DNA of 64,000 nt from an uncultured Prevotellaceae bacterium (GTDB lineage: Bacteria; Bacteroidota; Bacteroidia; Bacteroidales; Bacteroidaceae): contig ONDM01000009.1 of NCBI GenBank assembly GCA_900316585.1, forward strand, positions 80,158 through 144,157. Direction: 5' to 3'. Shown here piece after piece: positions 36,842-45,851 of the stretch. Position 1 is the stretch's first letter, and every line of letters begins with the position of its first letter. Both the position numbers and the translations under genes were made by a program. Below the pieces are notes generated by a model. That model was not told the DNA's origin. It searched no databases and saw only the letters and a list, made by a program, of their open reading frames with translations.

Positions 36842-38233
36842 TTATTTCTTGTATCCTGCTGCTTTGGCTATGACTTCAGGAATGTCTATGTTATTCATTC
36901 TGCCATGGAAATTTTCAGCTCCTGCACCTATAGCATAGATTGGCACATAACCGTCAGAGTGTGCAAAACTAGCCCAGGAAACCATGGCAATTTTATTTAA
37001 TATGTCACGTCCTTTGGCTGCAATCTTGGCATTGTTGCCATACCAGTTTTGCTCTGTTCCACCTGCACGGAAAGAATCCTCAAATGTGCTGTGGAGCTCA
37101 GCTTCATCTCTCCAGTTTACAGGGACTTTGGTAAAGAGACCAAAGCAATCACTTAGAATTTTCTTTGCATCTTCCCAAGTAGCGTTTTTATTGTTCTTCT
37201 TCAATTCGTTGAAACGCTCTGTAACTTTATCCACACTGCAGGTTTGATGTTGCAATGCCTGTAGATTCAATTCATAGCGACCATTGCCGGGAACCAGTCC
37301 TCCGGTCTCATGGTCTGCTGTAATTACAATCAGAGTTTCTTTAGGGTGCTTTAGATAGAAGTCGTATGCTACTTGGATAGCTTCATCAAATGCAATGGTT
37401 TCATGAATCATGGTAGCTGCATCATCTCCGTGACATGCATGGTCTATCATACCACCTTCAACCATAAAGAAAAAGCCTTTCTTGTTATCCTTGGTCAGGA
37501 AGTTTATACCCATTTCCACAATCTGCTTTAGAGTCAAATCTTTATCATTGCGGTCTATTGCATAAGGAATTTCTGTCTTGTTTTTTGCTGCAGCATCCTT
37601 TGTCTGAGTCATGATCAATCTTTTGGCTTTCTGCCATTTGGTTTGAGCCTCTTCATAGCCATAAGCCCAAGTATAGCCATTTTCCTCGCAGAGTTGATGT
37701 AAGTCTACTCCATCCTTGGTAGGTTGGAGAAAGTCTGAACCTCCAAAATAATCCACGTTAGATGAGGCTGCCTGCTTACCTATCTCAAAATAGGAGTTGC
37801 GGCTTGCTTGATGAGCATAGAATACAGCAGGAGTAGCATGGTCAATGCTTACAGATGTACTTATACCTACTTTTTTGCCGCTCTTTTTTGCCCAGTCTGC
37901 AATGCTGCTGATAGGTTCAAGCTGAGGATTCATGCCAATTGAGCCATTTTTTGTTTTCACACCTGTAGCCAATGCTGTACCACCAGCGGCAGAGTCTGTA
38001 ACATCACTGCTAGCGGAGAAAGAGGTGGCATAAGTTGTGTATGGGAAGCTAGCGAAACAGAGGGGCTGGATGCCAATTTTTCCTTGAATGTTAGCCAAGT
38101 AGGTCTCTGTCACATTTACCTCGTTAAGTCCCATTCCATCACCAATAAAATAAAATACGTACTTGGCCTTTTGAGCCATGGCGGTAGTTGCGCAAATTAA
38201 GCACAGCACTACCAAGATCGAAATTTTTTTCAT
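36842..38233 (-). CDS. Alkaline phosphatase, exported
   Basis: 463 residues with a signal peptide (MKKISILVVLCLICATTAMA). Metal and nucleophile motifs: GDGMGLNEVNVTE, DSAAGGTALATG (nucleophile Ser), GGMIDHACHGDDAA and ITADHETGG. It is a periplasmic phosphomonoesterase. Length and motifs fit the PhoA superfamily; no Pho-box can be recognised by eye. It stands alone, facing a tRNA gene upstream. Confidence 0.93.
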   Translation of the reverse strand: MKKISILVVLCLICATTAMAQKAKYVFYFIGDGMGLNEVNVTETYLANIQGKIGIQPLCFASFPYTTYATSFSASSDVTDSAAGGTALATGVKTKNGSIGMNPQLEPISSIADWAKKSGKKVGISTSVSIDHATPAVFYAHQASRNSYFEIGKQAASSNVDYFGGSDFLQPTKDGVDLHQLCEENGYTWAYGYEEAQTKWQKAKRLIMTQTKDAAAKNKTEIPYAIDRNDKDLTLKQIVEMGINFLTKDNKKGFFFMVEGGMIDHACHGDDAATMIHETIAFDEAIQVAYDFYLKHPKETLIVITADHETGGLVPGNGRYELNLQALQHQTCSVDKVTERFNELKKNNKNATWEDAKKILSDCFGLFTKVPVNWRDEAELHSTFEDSFRAGGTEQNWYGNNAKIAAKGRDILNKIAMVSWASFAHSDGYVPIYAIGAGAENFHGRMNNIDIPEVIAKAAGYKK

Positions 38234-38263
38234 ATTCGGGTAGTTGTTTGTTTTACTTGTTTT

Positions 38264-38272
38264 GCAAAGATA
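38264..38272 (-). promoter_or_regulatory. -7 box for alkaline phosphatase
   Basis: Minus strand TATCTTTGC, exact consensus, 30 bases before the ATG. There is no good TTTG at the standard distance, consistent with a regulated promoter. Confidence 0.55.
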
Positions 38273-38292
38273 GTAAAATTCCTCAAAAACAC

Positions 38293-38323
38293 GTTGTTTG
38301 TCGAAAAAAAGTCATACCTTTGC
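38293..38323 (+). promoter_or_regulatory. Promoter of tRNA-Pro
   Basis: GTTG (38293-38296), 18 bases, TACCTTTGC (38315-38323), then ATCCGC. The 15 bases from the -7 box on are identical to those of the rRNA promoter at 63673. Confidence 0.8.
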
Positions 38324-38332
38324 ATCCGCATT

Positions 38333-38405
38333 CGGAAAGTAGCGCAGTTGGTAGCGCACTACGTTCGGGACGTAGGGGTCGGGAGTTCGAATCTCCTCTT
38401 TCCGA
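38333..38405 (+). tRNA. tRNA-Pro (anticodon CGG)
   Basis: 73 bases. Acceptor CGGAAAG/CTTTCCG with discriminator A, anticodon arm CTACG-TTCGGGA-CGTAG with CGG at 38366-38368, T arm GGGAG-TTCGAAT-CTCCT. CCA is not encoded. It reads CCG. Own promoter and terminator. Confidence 0.95.
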
Positions 38406-38408
38406 CAG

Positions 38409-38442
38409 AAAAGGCGAACCTTTTGGAGGTCCGCCTTTTTTA
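38409..38442 (+). terminator. Terminator after tRNA-Pro
   Basis: GGCGAACC (38413-38420) pairs with GGTCCGCC (38428-38435) apart from one mismatch, followed by six T. It probably also serves the converging argD. Confidence 0.85.
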
Positions 38443-38450
38443 TTGTGAGA

Positions 38451-39578
38451 TTATAAGACTTTCTTCAGACGTTCGATGAAGTCGTCCGCTTCTGCTTTGG
38501 TCAAGCAGAGTGGAGGAAGCAGTCGAAGTACATTTGTTCCACTGCATCCTGTAAAACAATGTTGTTCCTTAACCAGTTTTGTGCGAATTTCCTTGTAGGG
38601 TACGTCCAACTCTATTCCAATCATAAGGCCAAGTCCACGAACTTCTGTCACATGTGGAAGTTTCTCGTTTTTCAGTCGATTCATCAGATAGGAGCCAACT
38701 TCAGCGGCGTTCTCTATCAGATGCTCTTTTTCAATAATGTCTAGCACAGCTATTGCACCAGCACATGCAAGGTGGTTACCTCCGAAGGTAGTGCCTAGCT
38801 GACCATAAATAGGCTTGAACTTTGGTGAAATCAAGACTGCAGCCATTGGGAATCCATTGGCAATGCCTTTGGCTACAGTGATTAGGTCTGGCTTCACATC
38901 GGAATACTGATGTGCAAAGAATTTTCCAGATCGACCGTAACCACACTGAATCTCATCGCAAATCATAATGGTGTCATATTTGTCACATAGTTCACGCAAT
39001 CCTTGCAGGAATTCCGATGTTACAATGCGGATACCACCTACGCCTTGAATACATTCCAAAATAATAGCGCAGACATCACCTTTTTCCATTTCTTTCTTCC
39101 AGGCATCTAAGTCGTTGATAGGAAGATAAGTAACATGCCCATTGGCGTTGATAGGTGATATGATTTTGGGATTTGCAGTAGCCTCTACAGCTAATGAGGT
39201 ACGACCGTGAAATGCTTTTTCCATAGAAAGCACACGGGTACGTCCGTTATAGAATGATGCCAGTTTCATGGCATTTTCGTTTGCTTCTGCGCCACTGTTG
39301 ATGAGGAAAAGTTGATAGTCATCGTATCCACAGATTTTGCCCAGACATTCTGCAAGTTGCTTTTGCAGTGGGTTAATGACAGAGTTGCTGTAGAATCCCA
39401 ACTTATTCAGCTGTTGGGTCATGCATGCCACATAATGTGGATGGCAGTGTCCCACGCTGATGACAGCATGTCCTCCATATAGGTCTAGATATTCCTGGCC
39501 ATCTTCATCCCAGACTTTGCAGCCTTTACCATGGTCTATGGTTATGTCGAATAATGGATATACATCAAATAACTTCAT
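38451..39578 (-). CDS. argD: Acetyl/succinylornithine aminotransferase
   Basis: 375 residues, class III PLP aminotransferase. CDEIQCGYGRSGKFFA holds the PLP-contacting Asp, and TVAKGIANGFPM the Schiff-base lysine. It transfers an amino group from glutamate to N-acylglutamate semialdehyde; in this lineage the acyl group is expected to be succinyl. Last gene of the minus-strand arg operon, 11 bases after argC. Confidence 0.93.
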   Translation of the reverse strand: MKLFDVYPLFDITIDHGKGCKVWDEDGQEYLDLYGGHAVISVGHCHPHYVACMTQQLNKLGFYSNSVINPLQKQLAECLGKICGYDDYQLFLINSGAEANENAMKLASFYNGRTRVLSMEKAFHGRTSLAVEATANPKIISPINANGHVTYLPINDLDAWKKEMEKGDVCAIILECIQGVGGIRIVTSEFLQGLRELCDKYDTIMICDEIQCGYGRSGKFFAHQYSDVKPDLITVAKGIANGFPMAAVLISPKFKPIYGQLGTTFGGNHLACAGAIAVLDIIEKEHLIENAAEVGSYLMNRLKNEKLPHVTEVRGLGLMIGIELDVPYKEIRTKLVKEQHCFTGCSGTNVLRLLPPLCLTKAEADDFIERLKKVL

Positions 39579-39589
39579 AGTTTTAAGAT

Positions 39590-40627
39590 TTAGAAAGCAC
39601 TTGGTTTCAGTCTGAGTCCTGTAGTTTCATCAATTCCGAACATCAAATTCATGTTTTGTACTGCCTGACCTACGGCTCCTTTCAGCAAATTGTCTATAAT
39701 GGTGGTGATGACAGCCTTATTGCCGAACTTGTCAACATGTACCAATGCCTTGTTTGTATTAACTACTTGTTTCAAATCTAACGCTTTGTTCACATAGTAT
39801 GTGAAGGCAGCATCTTTATAGAAATCCCTGAATAGTTTTGCCAATTGTTCTTCGGTAGGGTTGGAAATAGTCCCCTCCTCTCCATCGAACTTGACCACTT
39901 CTGTACAGAAAATACCTCGGGCGAAATCACCACGGTATGGTATAAAATCGATGGTAATGTCTTTATCTGTTGGAGCAGCTACCAAAGTGTCGATAATGGT
40001 TGGCGCCTGTGCCGGACGAAGTTCGTTCAGGCTTTGGCAAATCTCATGTAAGTGTTGGTGAGTGAAAACCTTATAGATACTTAAGTTGTTATTTCTCCAA
40101 GAAAAGTGTGTAGAGGCACTCGGTTTCTGACCAGCACCAGTAGAACCTGTGATTGCATTTACCGCTACATCATGTTTTAGCAAACCTGCTTTGGCCAGTG
40201 GCAGAAGACCTATTTGAACACAGGTAGCAAAGCAACCAGGATTAGCTAGATGCTGGCAACCCTGAATTGATTCTTTGTGGATTTCTGGCAGTCCATATAC
40301 ATAATCATGTGTAGGCGCAGCTATGCGAAAGTCCTGGGCCAGGTCTATGATTTTTACATGGTCTGGAATGCTGTGTTCTTTCAGAAAAGCTTCACTCTTT
40401 CCATGGCCAAAACAGAAAAAAACCACATCTACTTGACTAAAGGGCATTTCAGCAGAGAAACGTAAGTCAGTTTCACCTAGTAATCCCTCATGCACGTCAG
40501 TGACTAGATTTCCTGCATTGGATTCACTGTTGGCAAATACAATCTCCACTTCTGGATGCCAAAGCAGCAAACGGATTAATTCACCTCCGGTATAGCCGGC
40601 TGCACCTAAGATACCTACTTTAATCAT
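39590..40627 (-). CDS. argC: N-acetyl(succinyl)-gamma-glutamyl-phosphate reductase
   Basis: 345 residues. The NAD(P)-binding start is GILGAAGYTGGELIRLL, the catalytic cysteine is in NPGCFATCVQIG, and the substrate block GSTGAGQKPS is present. It reduces the N-acylglutamyl phosphate made by ArgB to the semialdehyde. The ATG overlaps the argG stop (ATGA), so the two are coupled. argB itself is missing from the operon. Confidence 0.95.
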   Translation of the reverse strand: MIKVGILGAAGYTGGELIRLLLWHPEVEIVFANSESNAGNLVTDVHEGLLGETDLRFSAEMPFSQVDVVFFCFGHGKSEAFLKEHSIPDHVKIIDLAQDFRIAAPTHDYVYGLPEIHKESIQGCQHLANPGCFATCVQIGLLPLAKAGLLKHDVAVNAITGSTGAGQKPSASTHFSWRNNNLSIYKVFTHQHLHEICQSLNELRPAQAPTIIDTLVAAPTDKDITIDFIPYRGDFARGIFCTEVVKFDGEEGTISNPTEEQLAKLFRDFYKDAAFTYYVNKALDLKQVVNTNKALVHVDKFGNKAVITTIIDNLLKGAVGQAVQNMNLMFGIDETTGLRLKPSAF

Positions 40628-41829
40628 CTTTCTTCGTCTGGGTGAGCCAAATAATATGCACGAAGTGGGGTTGCGGAAACCTTGATAAAGCCTTTGGCAT
40701 CCTCAGAGGTCCATGCCTTAGCAGTCTCGCCGTATTCACCAAGTTTGTTCTTGACTAAATCATTCGGTGAGTCAACGCCTATGGTCTGGAAACCATATGG
40801 ACGAAGTTCAAGCGTAACAGTGCCTGTTACGTTACGTTGAGAGGATGTCAGCATGGCTTCTATGTCTGGCATGACGGGCTCTAGATATTGACTTTCATGC
40901 AAGAACATACCGTACCAGTTGGCAACTTGATCTTTCCAATACTGTTGCCATTTTGACAAGGTGTATTTCTCTAGGAATCGGTGTGCACCGATAATCAGCA
41001 TTGGTGCAGCAGCTTCAAAGCCTACACGTCCTTTGATTCCAATGATAGTATCGCCCACATGACAGTCTCGGCCGATGGCATAGGCTTGTCCTATTTTTTC
41101 AACCTCCTGAATGGCCTGAATCTTATCATTATAATGAACACCGTTGACACTACTCAGCTCGCCCTTCTCAAATCCTAGAGAGAGGATCTCAGTACCTTCT
41201 TTTGTAGGGTGCTTCAGGTATGCACTTTCAGGTAGGCCTTGCTTGCTATCCAAAATTTCACCACCACAGATGGATGTGCCCCAAATGCCCACATTGTAAC
41301 TATACTTCAGTTTAGTGAAGTCTGCAAAGTATCCATTCTTATTAAGGTATTCTACTTCTTCCTGGCGACTTAGGTTGAAGTCTCTGGTCAGGGTGATGAT
41401 TTCCACGCCTGGGCACATTACGAGGAAGGTCATATCGAAGCGGATTTGGTCATTTCCAGCTCCAGTAGATCCATGGGCAATAGCATTGGCTCCGATTTCC
41501 TTAGCATAGCGCGCAATGGCTAATGCCTGGAAAATACGTTCAGAACTTACAGAGATGGGGTAGCAGTTGTTTCGTAGTACGTTACCGAAAACCATGTACT
41601 TCAGACTCTTTGCATAATACTCTTGAGTTACATCTAATGTGACGTATTTAGTAGCTCCTAGTTTATAGGCATTTTCTTCGTTGGCCTTCAGTTGTTCTGC
41701 ACTGAACCCTCCTGTGTTGGCACATGCTGCATGAACTTCATATCCTTTTTCTTTAGCCAGGTACATTACTGTGTAGCTGGTGTCGAGACCTCCACTGAAG
41801 GCAACGACTACTTTCTTTTTTTCTGCCAT
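40624..41829 (-). CDS. argG: Argininosuccinate synthase
   Basis: 401 residues. N-type ATP pyrophosphatase loop AFSGGLDTSYTVMYL at the N-terminus, then GSTGAGNDQIRFD. It joins citrulline and aspartate using ATP. Located between the N-acyltransferase and argC; a 31-base gap separates it from the upstream gene. argH is not in this cluster. Confidence 0.95.
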   Translation of the reverse strand: MAEKKKVVVAFSGGLDTSYTVMYLAKEKGYEVHAACANTGGFSAEQLKANEENAYKLGATKYVTLDVTQEYYAKSLKYMVFGNVLRNNCYPISVSSERIFQALAIARYAKEIGANAIAHGSTGAGNDQIRFDMTFLVMCPGVEIITLTRDFNLSRQEEVEYLNKNGYFADFTKLKYSYNVGIWGTSICGGEILDSKQGLPESAYLKHPTKEGTEILSLGFEKGELSSVNGVHYNDKIQAIQEVEKIGQAYAIGRDCHVGDTIIGIKGRVGFEAAAPMLIIGAHRFLEKYTLSKWQQYWKDQVANWYGMFLHESQYLEPVMPDIEAMLTSSQRNVTGTVTLELRPYGFQTIGVDSPNDLVKNKLGEYGETAKAWTSEDAKGFIKVSATPLRAYYLAHPDEER

Positions 41830-41860
41830 ATTTGTTTTTTGATTTGTTCGTTATGTTAAA

Positions 41861-42478
41861 TTAGACCAACCCTCTTGAGACGACAGTTTTCATTATTTTC
41901 TGAAATACATCCAGTGGGGTTGGTTCTCCCTTGTGTTGTTCTGGGTCATAGAGCATACCTGTGCAGATGCAGTACTTTCGTCCGGTGCGGATTAGCACAT
42001 CGTTGTTTACACAGCCTTCACATCCTTTCCAGAAGGACTCATCGTCGGTCAGATCAGCAAAAGTTACGGGTACATAACCCAAAGCCGTGTTCATTTTCAT
42101 TACTGCTGCTCCACTGGTCAGGGAGAAAATCTTGGCTTCAGGCCAGCGGACACGTGCCAAGGTGAATGTGTGATCCTTGATTTGCTTTGCAATACCCTGA
42201 CCTTGGTAGTCTGGGTGAACAATCAAACCGGAAGTGGTTACATATGATTTGTTCCCCCAAGTTTCTATATAGGAGAAACCGGCGAACTTGTCACCGTCCA
42301 AAGCTATGATAGCCTTGCCTTCCTTCATCTTGGTAGCGAGGTATGCATGAGTTCGCTTTGCTATACCTGTACCTCTTTTCTTGGCTGCCTCACTGATGGT
42401 ATCCAAAATCTGATCTACGTATACCTCATGAGATGCGTCGGCAACAAGTATATCGATTTTTGGAGTTTCTTTATTCAT
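41861..42478 (-). CDS. GNAT N-acyltransferase in the arg operon, probable N-succinylglutamate synthase
   Basis: About 205 residues with a GNAT acyl-CoA site (GLIVHPDYQGQGIAKQI, about 99-115). The C-terminal part has a cysteine pattern (KGCEGCVNNDVL, KYCICTG) unusual for GNATs and possibly metal-binding. It lies between argR and argG, where an enzyme for the first committed step (acylation of glutamate) is needed and no ArgA or ArgJ is present; Bacteroides uses succinyl intermediates. The ATG at 42478 has AGGA upstream; a TTG at 42496 is less likely. Confidence 0.75.
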   Translation of the reverse strand: MNKETPKIDILVADASHEVYVDQILDTISEAAKKRGTGIAKRTHAYLATKMKEGKAIIALDGDKFAGFSYIETWGNKSYVTTSGLIVHPDYQGQGIAKQIKDHTFTLARVRWPEAKIFSLTSGAAVMKMNTALGYVPVTFADLTDDESFWKGCEGCVNNDVLIRTGRKYCICTGMLYDPEQHKGEPTPLDVFQKIMKTVVSRGLV

Positions 42479-42500
42479 TTTTGATGTTCCTATCAATAAC

Positions 42501-42980
42501 TTAGTAATGAATGTCTGGGATGATAATCTTCAAAGCATGGATAAGTTCTATCCGGCTGGCTTGTTCTTGAATGACCACGAATATGGTATCGTCACCAGCA
42601 ATAGTTCCACATATCTGCTTGGGGTTAAGGTTGTCTATGTCATAGGCTAGACGACTGGCATAGCCCGGCTTGGTTTTTATTACGGCGATATTAGCGGAGA
42701 AGGTAATGGACAAAAAGCCTGAATCCACCATCATTTCACTCAGTTTCGCTGTATCTGTGTTACGCATGTACATGGTGTTGTTTGGTAGTACATATACATA
42801 TTTTCCGTATAAAGAGGATGCCTTGGCAACCTTCAGCTGTTTCAAGTCACGGGACAATGTAGCCTGGGTCAGGTTGAATCCTTCTTTCGTAAGTTCCTGC
42901 AGCAGTTCGTCTTGATTTCCAATTTCTTTGCAGGAAATGATAGCCTTGATGGCTTCCAATCTTCGATTCTTATCTTTCAT
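42501..42980 (-). CDS. argR: Arginine repressor ArgR
   Basis: 159 residues. N-terminal winged helix (RRLEAIKAIISCKEIGNQDELLQELTKEGFNLTQATLSRDLKQL) and C-terminal arginine-binding hexamerisation domain (GTIAGDDTIFVVI). It senses arginine and controls biosynthesis. First gene of the operon it presumably regulates, 22 bases before the acyltransferase ATG. Confidence 0.94.
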   Translation of the reverse strand: MKDKNRRLEAIKAIISCKEIGNQDELLQELTKEGFNLTQATLSRDLKQLKVAKASSLYGKYVYVLPNNTMYMRNTDTAKLSEMMVDSGFLSITFSANIAVIKTKPGYASRLAYDIDNLNPKQICGTIAGDDTIFVVIQEQASRIELIHALKIIIPDIHY

Positions 42981-43010
42981 TGCTTTTATTTGTTGTTTCG
43001 AAAGGTGGGT

Positions 43011-43019
43011 GCAAAAGTA
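43011..43019 (-). promoter_or_regulatory. -7 box for the argR operon
   Basis: Minus strand TACTTTTGC, exact consensus, 30 bases before argR. Confidence 0.6.
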
Positions 43020-43036
43020 ATCATTATTTTGATATT

Positions 43037-43052
43037 ATGCATATTTTTGCAT
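43037..43052. promoter_or_regulatory. Candidate ArgR operator
   Basis: Inverted repeat ATGCA-TATTTT-TGCAT at the -33 side of the argR promoter. The size and AT-rich centre recall the E. coli ARG box, but half-sites differ; unproven. Confidence 0.4.
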
Positions 43053-43310
43053 GAAAAAAATAAGAATATTATCTTTTTTGATTATATTTATATAAATACG
43101 CCTCGATAAATGGTATATTTATTCTATTTCGAGCATGAAATATGACTTTAATATGTAATTTTTTAGACTTTGAGGAACTGTGCTCCAACACAAAACGAAA
43201 TTTATAATATGAAAACGTGCACAAATATTTAAATTGACAAAATGTAGATAAATAAATCATTTTTAAATAAATAAAATCAAAAAAGATTAGGACTTTAGTT
43301 AGTTTCTTAC

Positions 43311-43319
43311 TATATTTGC
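43311..43319 (+). promoter_or_regulatory. -7 box for candidate small RNA/leader
   Basis: TATATTTGC, exact consensus. No strong TTTG at the usual distance. Confidence 0.5.
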
Positions 43320-43325
43320 ATTGCA

Positions 43326-43419
43326 TAAAGTTAGAACTCTCTTATACTATATCATAAAATTAAGAATAAAACGCTACAATGTAGGTGCCCGTTGTTGTGA
43401 AACAATGGGCATCTTTTTT
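43326..43419 (+). ncRNA. Candidate small RNA or proB leader
   Basis: Runs from just after the -7 box at 43311 to the terminator at 43384. It has no open reading frame of note, a small hairpin CTAC-AAT-GTAG (43374-43384) sharing its last base with the terminator stem, and a separate downstream promoter for proB. Either an independent ~95-base RNA or an attenuated leader. The start is estimated from the box. Confidence 0.45.
43384..43419 (+). terminator. Terminator of candidate small RNA
   Basis: Eleven-pair stem GGTGCCCGTTG/CAATGGGCATC (43384-43394 with 43403-43413) with G:U pairs, followed by six T. Confidence 0.8.
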
Positions 43420-43460
43420 ATATTAATTGTAAAATAGTCGGTTTTTAAAGGAAAAATATA

Positions 43461-43469
43461 TATTTTTGC
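43461..43469 (+). promoter_or_regulatory. -7 box for proB-proA-argF'
   Basis: TATTTTTGC, exact consensus, 32 bases before the chosen ATG. Its internal TTG is in frame with proB. Confidence 0.65.
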
Positions 43470-43501
43470 ACTTCAAATTATGGAATGACTGGAAAAAGGA
43501 A

Positions 43502-44572
43502 ATGAAAAGAGTTGCTATTAAAATAGGTAGTAATGTACTGACCCGTGCCGATGGTACTTTGGATGTCACCCGTATGTCGGCTTTGGTCGATCAGGTGGCT
43601 GAACTATACAAGAATGGCATTCAGTTAGTCCTTATTTCCTCTGGTGCGGTTGCTAGTGGGCGTAGCGAATTAGGTATCCGTAGAAAGATGGATTCTGTGG
43701 ATCAGCGTCAGTTGTTTTCTGCTGTTGGCCAAGCAAAGCTGATCAATCGTTATTTTGATTTTTTCCGTGAGCATCATATTGCTGTAGGACAGGTGCTTAC
43801 CATGAAAGAGAGTTTCGGTACACGAAGACATTACCTTAACCAGCGTAATTGTATAGAAGTCATGTTGGAGAACAAGGTCATTCCTATTATCAATGAAAAT
43901 GACACAGTTTCTCTTACAGAGCTGATGTTCACCGATAATGATGAATTGAGTGGGCTTATTGCCAGCATGATTGATGCAGATACCCTGATTATTTTGAGTA
44001 ATATAGATGGTATTTATGATGGCTCACCTAAGGCCCCTGGCAGTAAAATTATTCGGTATGTTGGGGCTGATCAGGACCTGTCAGCTTATATACAAGCGGA
44101 AAAGTCTGGCTTCGGCCGTGGAGGGATGATTACAAAATGCAATATAGCCCGTAAAGTTTCCCAAGAGGGCATTCGTGTTTTCATTGCCAATGGTAAAAGG
44201 GAAAATATATTACTTTCTTTGGTGAACGATCCAGATAATACTTTGTTCACTTGCTTTGAACCTGCAGTGGGGCAGGTTTCCAGTGTGAAGAAGTGGATAG
44301 CTCATAGTGGTGGATTTGCGAAGGGATCTATCCAACTGAATATGCAGGCTGTCAAGACTATTCGAGGTAAGAAGGCTGTCAGCATTCTTCCGGTGGGTGT
44401 TATAGGAGTGGATGGTGAGTTTGAGAAAGATGATATTGTAAGTATTCTAGATGAACAGGGACACAAGATTGGAGTAGGTAAGGTGGGGTATTCATCAGAG
44501 GAGGCTGTTGAGGTTCTTGGTAAGCGAGACCAGCGTCCTATGGTGCATTATGATTATTTGTATTTGGAATAG
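43502..44572 (+). CDS. proB: Glutamate 5-kinase
   Basis: 356 residues from the ATG at 43502. The amino-acid kinase domain starts [11 protein letters not shown] and continues with [15 protein letters not shown] and [21 protein letters not shown]; a C-terminal PUA domain (about 265-356) makes it the long form. It phosphorylates glutamate for proline synthesis. An upstream TTG (43466) lies inside the -7 box and is not the likely start. proA follows after 10 bases. Confidence 0.95.
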   Translation: MKRVAIKIGSNVLTRADGTLDVTRMSALVDQVAELYKNGIQLVLISSGAVASGRSELGIRRKMDSVDQRQLFSAVGQAKLINRYFDFFREHHIAVGQVLTMKESFGTRRHYLNQRNCIEVMLENKVIPIINENDTVSLTELMFTDNDELSGLIASMIDADTLIILSNIDGIYDGSPKAPGSKIIRYVGADQDLSAYIQAEKSGFGRGGMITKCNIARKVSQEGIRVFIANGKRENILLSLVNDPDNTLFTCFEPAVGQVSSVKKWIAHSGGFAKGSIQLNMQAVKTIRGKKAVSILPVGVIGVDGEFEKDDIVSILDEQGHKIGVGKVGYSSEEAVEVLGKRDQRPMVHYDYLYLE

Positions 44573-44582
44573 GAAAGTAACG

Positions 44583-45833
44583 ATGGAGTTGGAGCATATA
44601 TTTAATAAGGTTAAGAATGCAAGCCGTGAACTGGCTTTTTTGAAAGAGGAGAAAGTCAATTCTATTTTGCGTGACCTTGCAGATGAGATTGTGAAACGTC
44701 AGGGTGAGATCTTGGTAGCCAATATGGAAGATCTGTCTCGAATGGATCCTTCCAATCCGATGTATGACCGGCTGAAATTAACCTCTGAACGGATAGAGGG
44801 TATTGCTTCCGACACTCGTCATGTAGCTACTTTACCTTCTCCTCTGGGACGGGTGTTGAAACATAGTGTCTTGCCCAATGGGTTGGACTTGACCCGTATC
44901 AGTGTTCCTTTTGGGGTAATCGGAATCATTTATGAGGCTCGTCCCAATGTGACTGTTGATGTTGCTTCTCTATGCTTGAAAAGCGGGAATGCTTGTGTAT
45001 TAAAGGGAGGGAAGGATGCTGATGATTCCAACCGTGTCATCGTAAAGGTGATTCGGGAGGTTTTGGAGCGTCATGAGGTTAATCCTGATGCAGTAACCTT
45101 GTTGCCTGCCACTCATGAGGCTACAGGTGAAATGCTGCATGCTGTGGGTTTTATTGATGTGGTTATCCCTCGTGGAAGTAGTCGTCTGATTAAGTTTGTA
45201 AGAGAGAATGCCACAATCCCTGTAATAGAGACTGGTGCAGGTATTTGTCATTGTTATTTTGATGAATATGGTGACCTGGAAAAGGGCATCCGGATTATCA
45301 ATAATGCCAAGACTCGTCGGGTAAGTGTTTGTAATGCATTGGATTGTGTGGTTCTTCATGCTTCCCGTCTAGATGATTTGGCAGCTCTGTGTGCACCTCT
45401 TGCGGATAGCAAGGTGATTATATATGCCGATGAGCTTTCCTACTCAGCCTTGGCTGGGAAGTATCCTGCTGAATTGTTGGAGCATGCAACTCCGGAGTCT
45501 TTCGGCACTGAGTTTCAGGCTTACAAGATGGCTGTTAGGACTGTGGAATCATTTGCCGAAGCCTTGGATTATATTGCCAATAACAGTTCCAAGCATAGTG
45601 AGAGTATTGTTACAGAGAATGAGGAACGTGCCGAAACATTCCTTATGTCTGTAGATGCAGCATGTGTATATGCCAATGCACCTACTTCCTTTACTGATGG
45701 TGCTCAGTTTGGCTTGGGTGCAGAGATTGGTATCAGTACCCAGAAATTGCATGCTCGTGGCCCAATGGCCTTGGAGGAAATGACTACATACAAATGGGTT
45801 ATCCGTGGAAACGGGCAGACTCGTCCTAAATGA
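44583..45833 (+). CDS. proA: Gamma-glutamyl-phosphate reductase
   Basis: 416 residues from the ATG at 44583; longer readings overlap proB. Aldehyde dehydrogenase-like fold with [21 protein letters not shown] and the catalytic cysteine in [12 protein letters not shown]. It reduces glutamyl-5-phosphate to the semialdehyde that cyclises toward proline. The gene sits between proB and argF', tying proline and arginine synthesis in one transcript. Confidence 0.95.
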   Translation: MELEHIFNKVKNASRELAFLKEEKVNSILRDLADEIVKRQGEILVANMEDLSRMDPSNPMYDRLKLTSERIEGIASDTRHVATLPSPLGRVLKHSVLPNGLDLTRISVPFGVIGIIYEARPNVTVDVASLCLKSGNACVLKGGKDADDSNRVIVKVIREVLERHEVNPDAVTLLPATHEATGEMLHAVGFIDVVIPRGSSRLIKFVRENATIPVIETGAGICHCYFDEYGDLEKGIRIINNAKTRRVSVCNALDCVVLHASRLDDLAALCAPLADSKVIIYADELSYSALAGKYPAELLEHATPESFGTEFQAYKMAVRTVESFAEALDYIANNSSKHSESIVTENEERAETFLMSVDAACVYANAPTSFTDGAQFGLGAEIGISTQKLHARGPMALEEMTTYKWVIRGNGQTRPK

Positions 45834-45851
45834 AAAATAAAAAGAAAAGAT

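Larger units (their letters stand above)
42981..43501. other. Divergent regulatory region between argR and proB
   Basis: 520 bases, very AT-rich, no credible protein gene. It holds the argR promoter, a palindrome that may be an ArgR site, a promoter plus terminator that would yield a ~95-base RNA, and the proB promoter; see separate entries. Confidence 0.7.

Noticed and set aside
43069..43326. 85-codon minus-strand frame between argR and proB
   Set aside because: AT-rich low-quality sequence, no ribosome site, overlaps promoter signals of the candidate small RNA.
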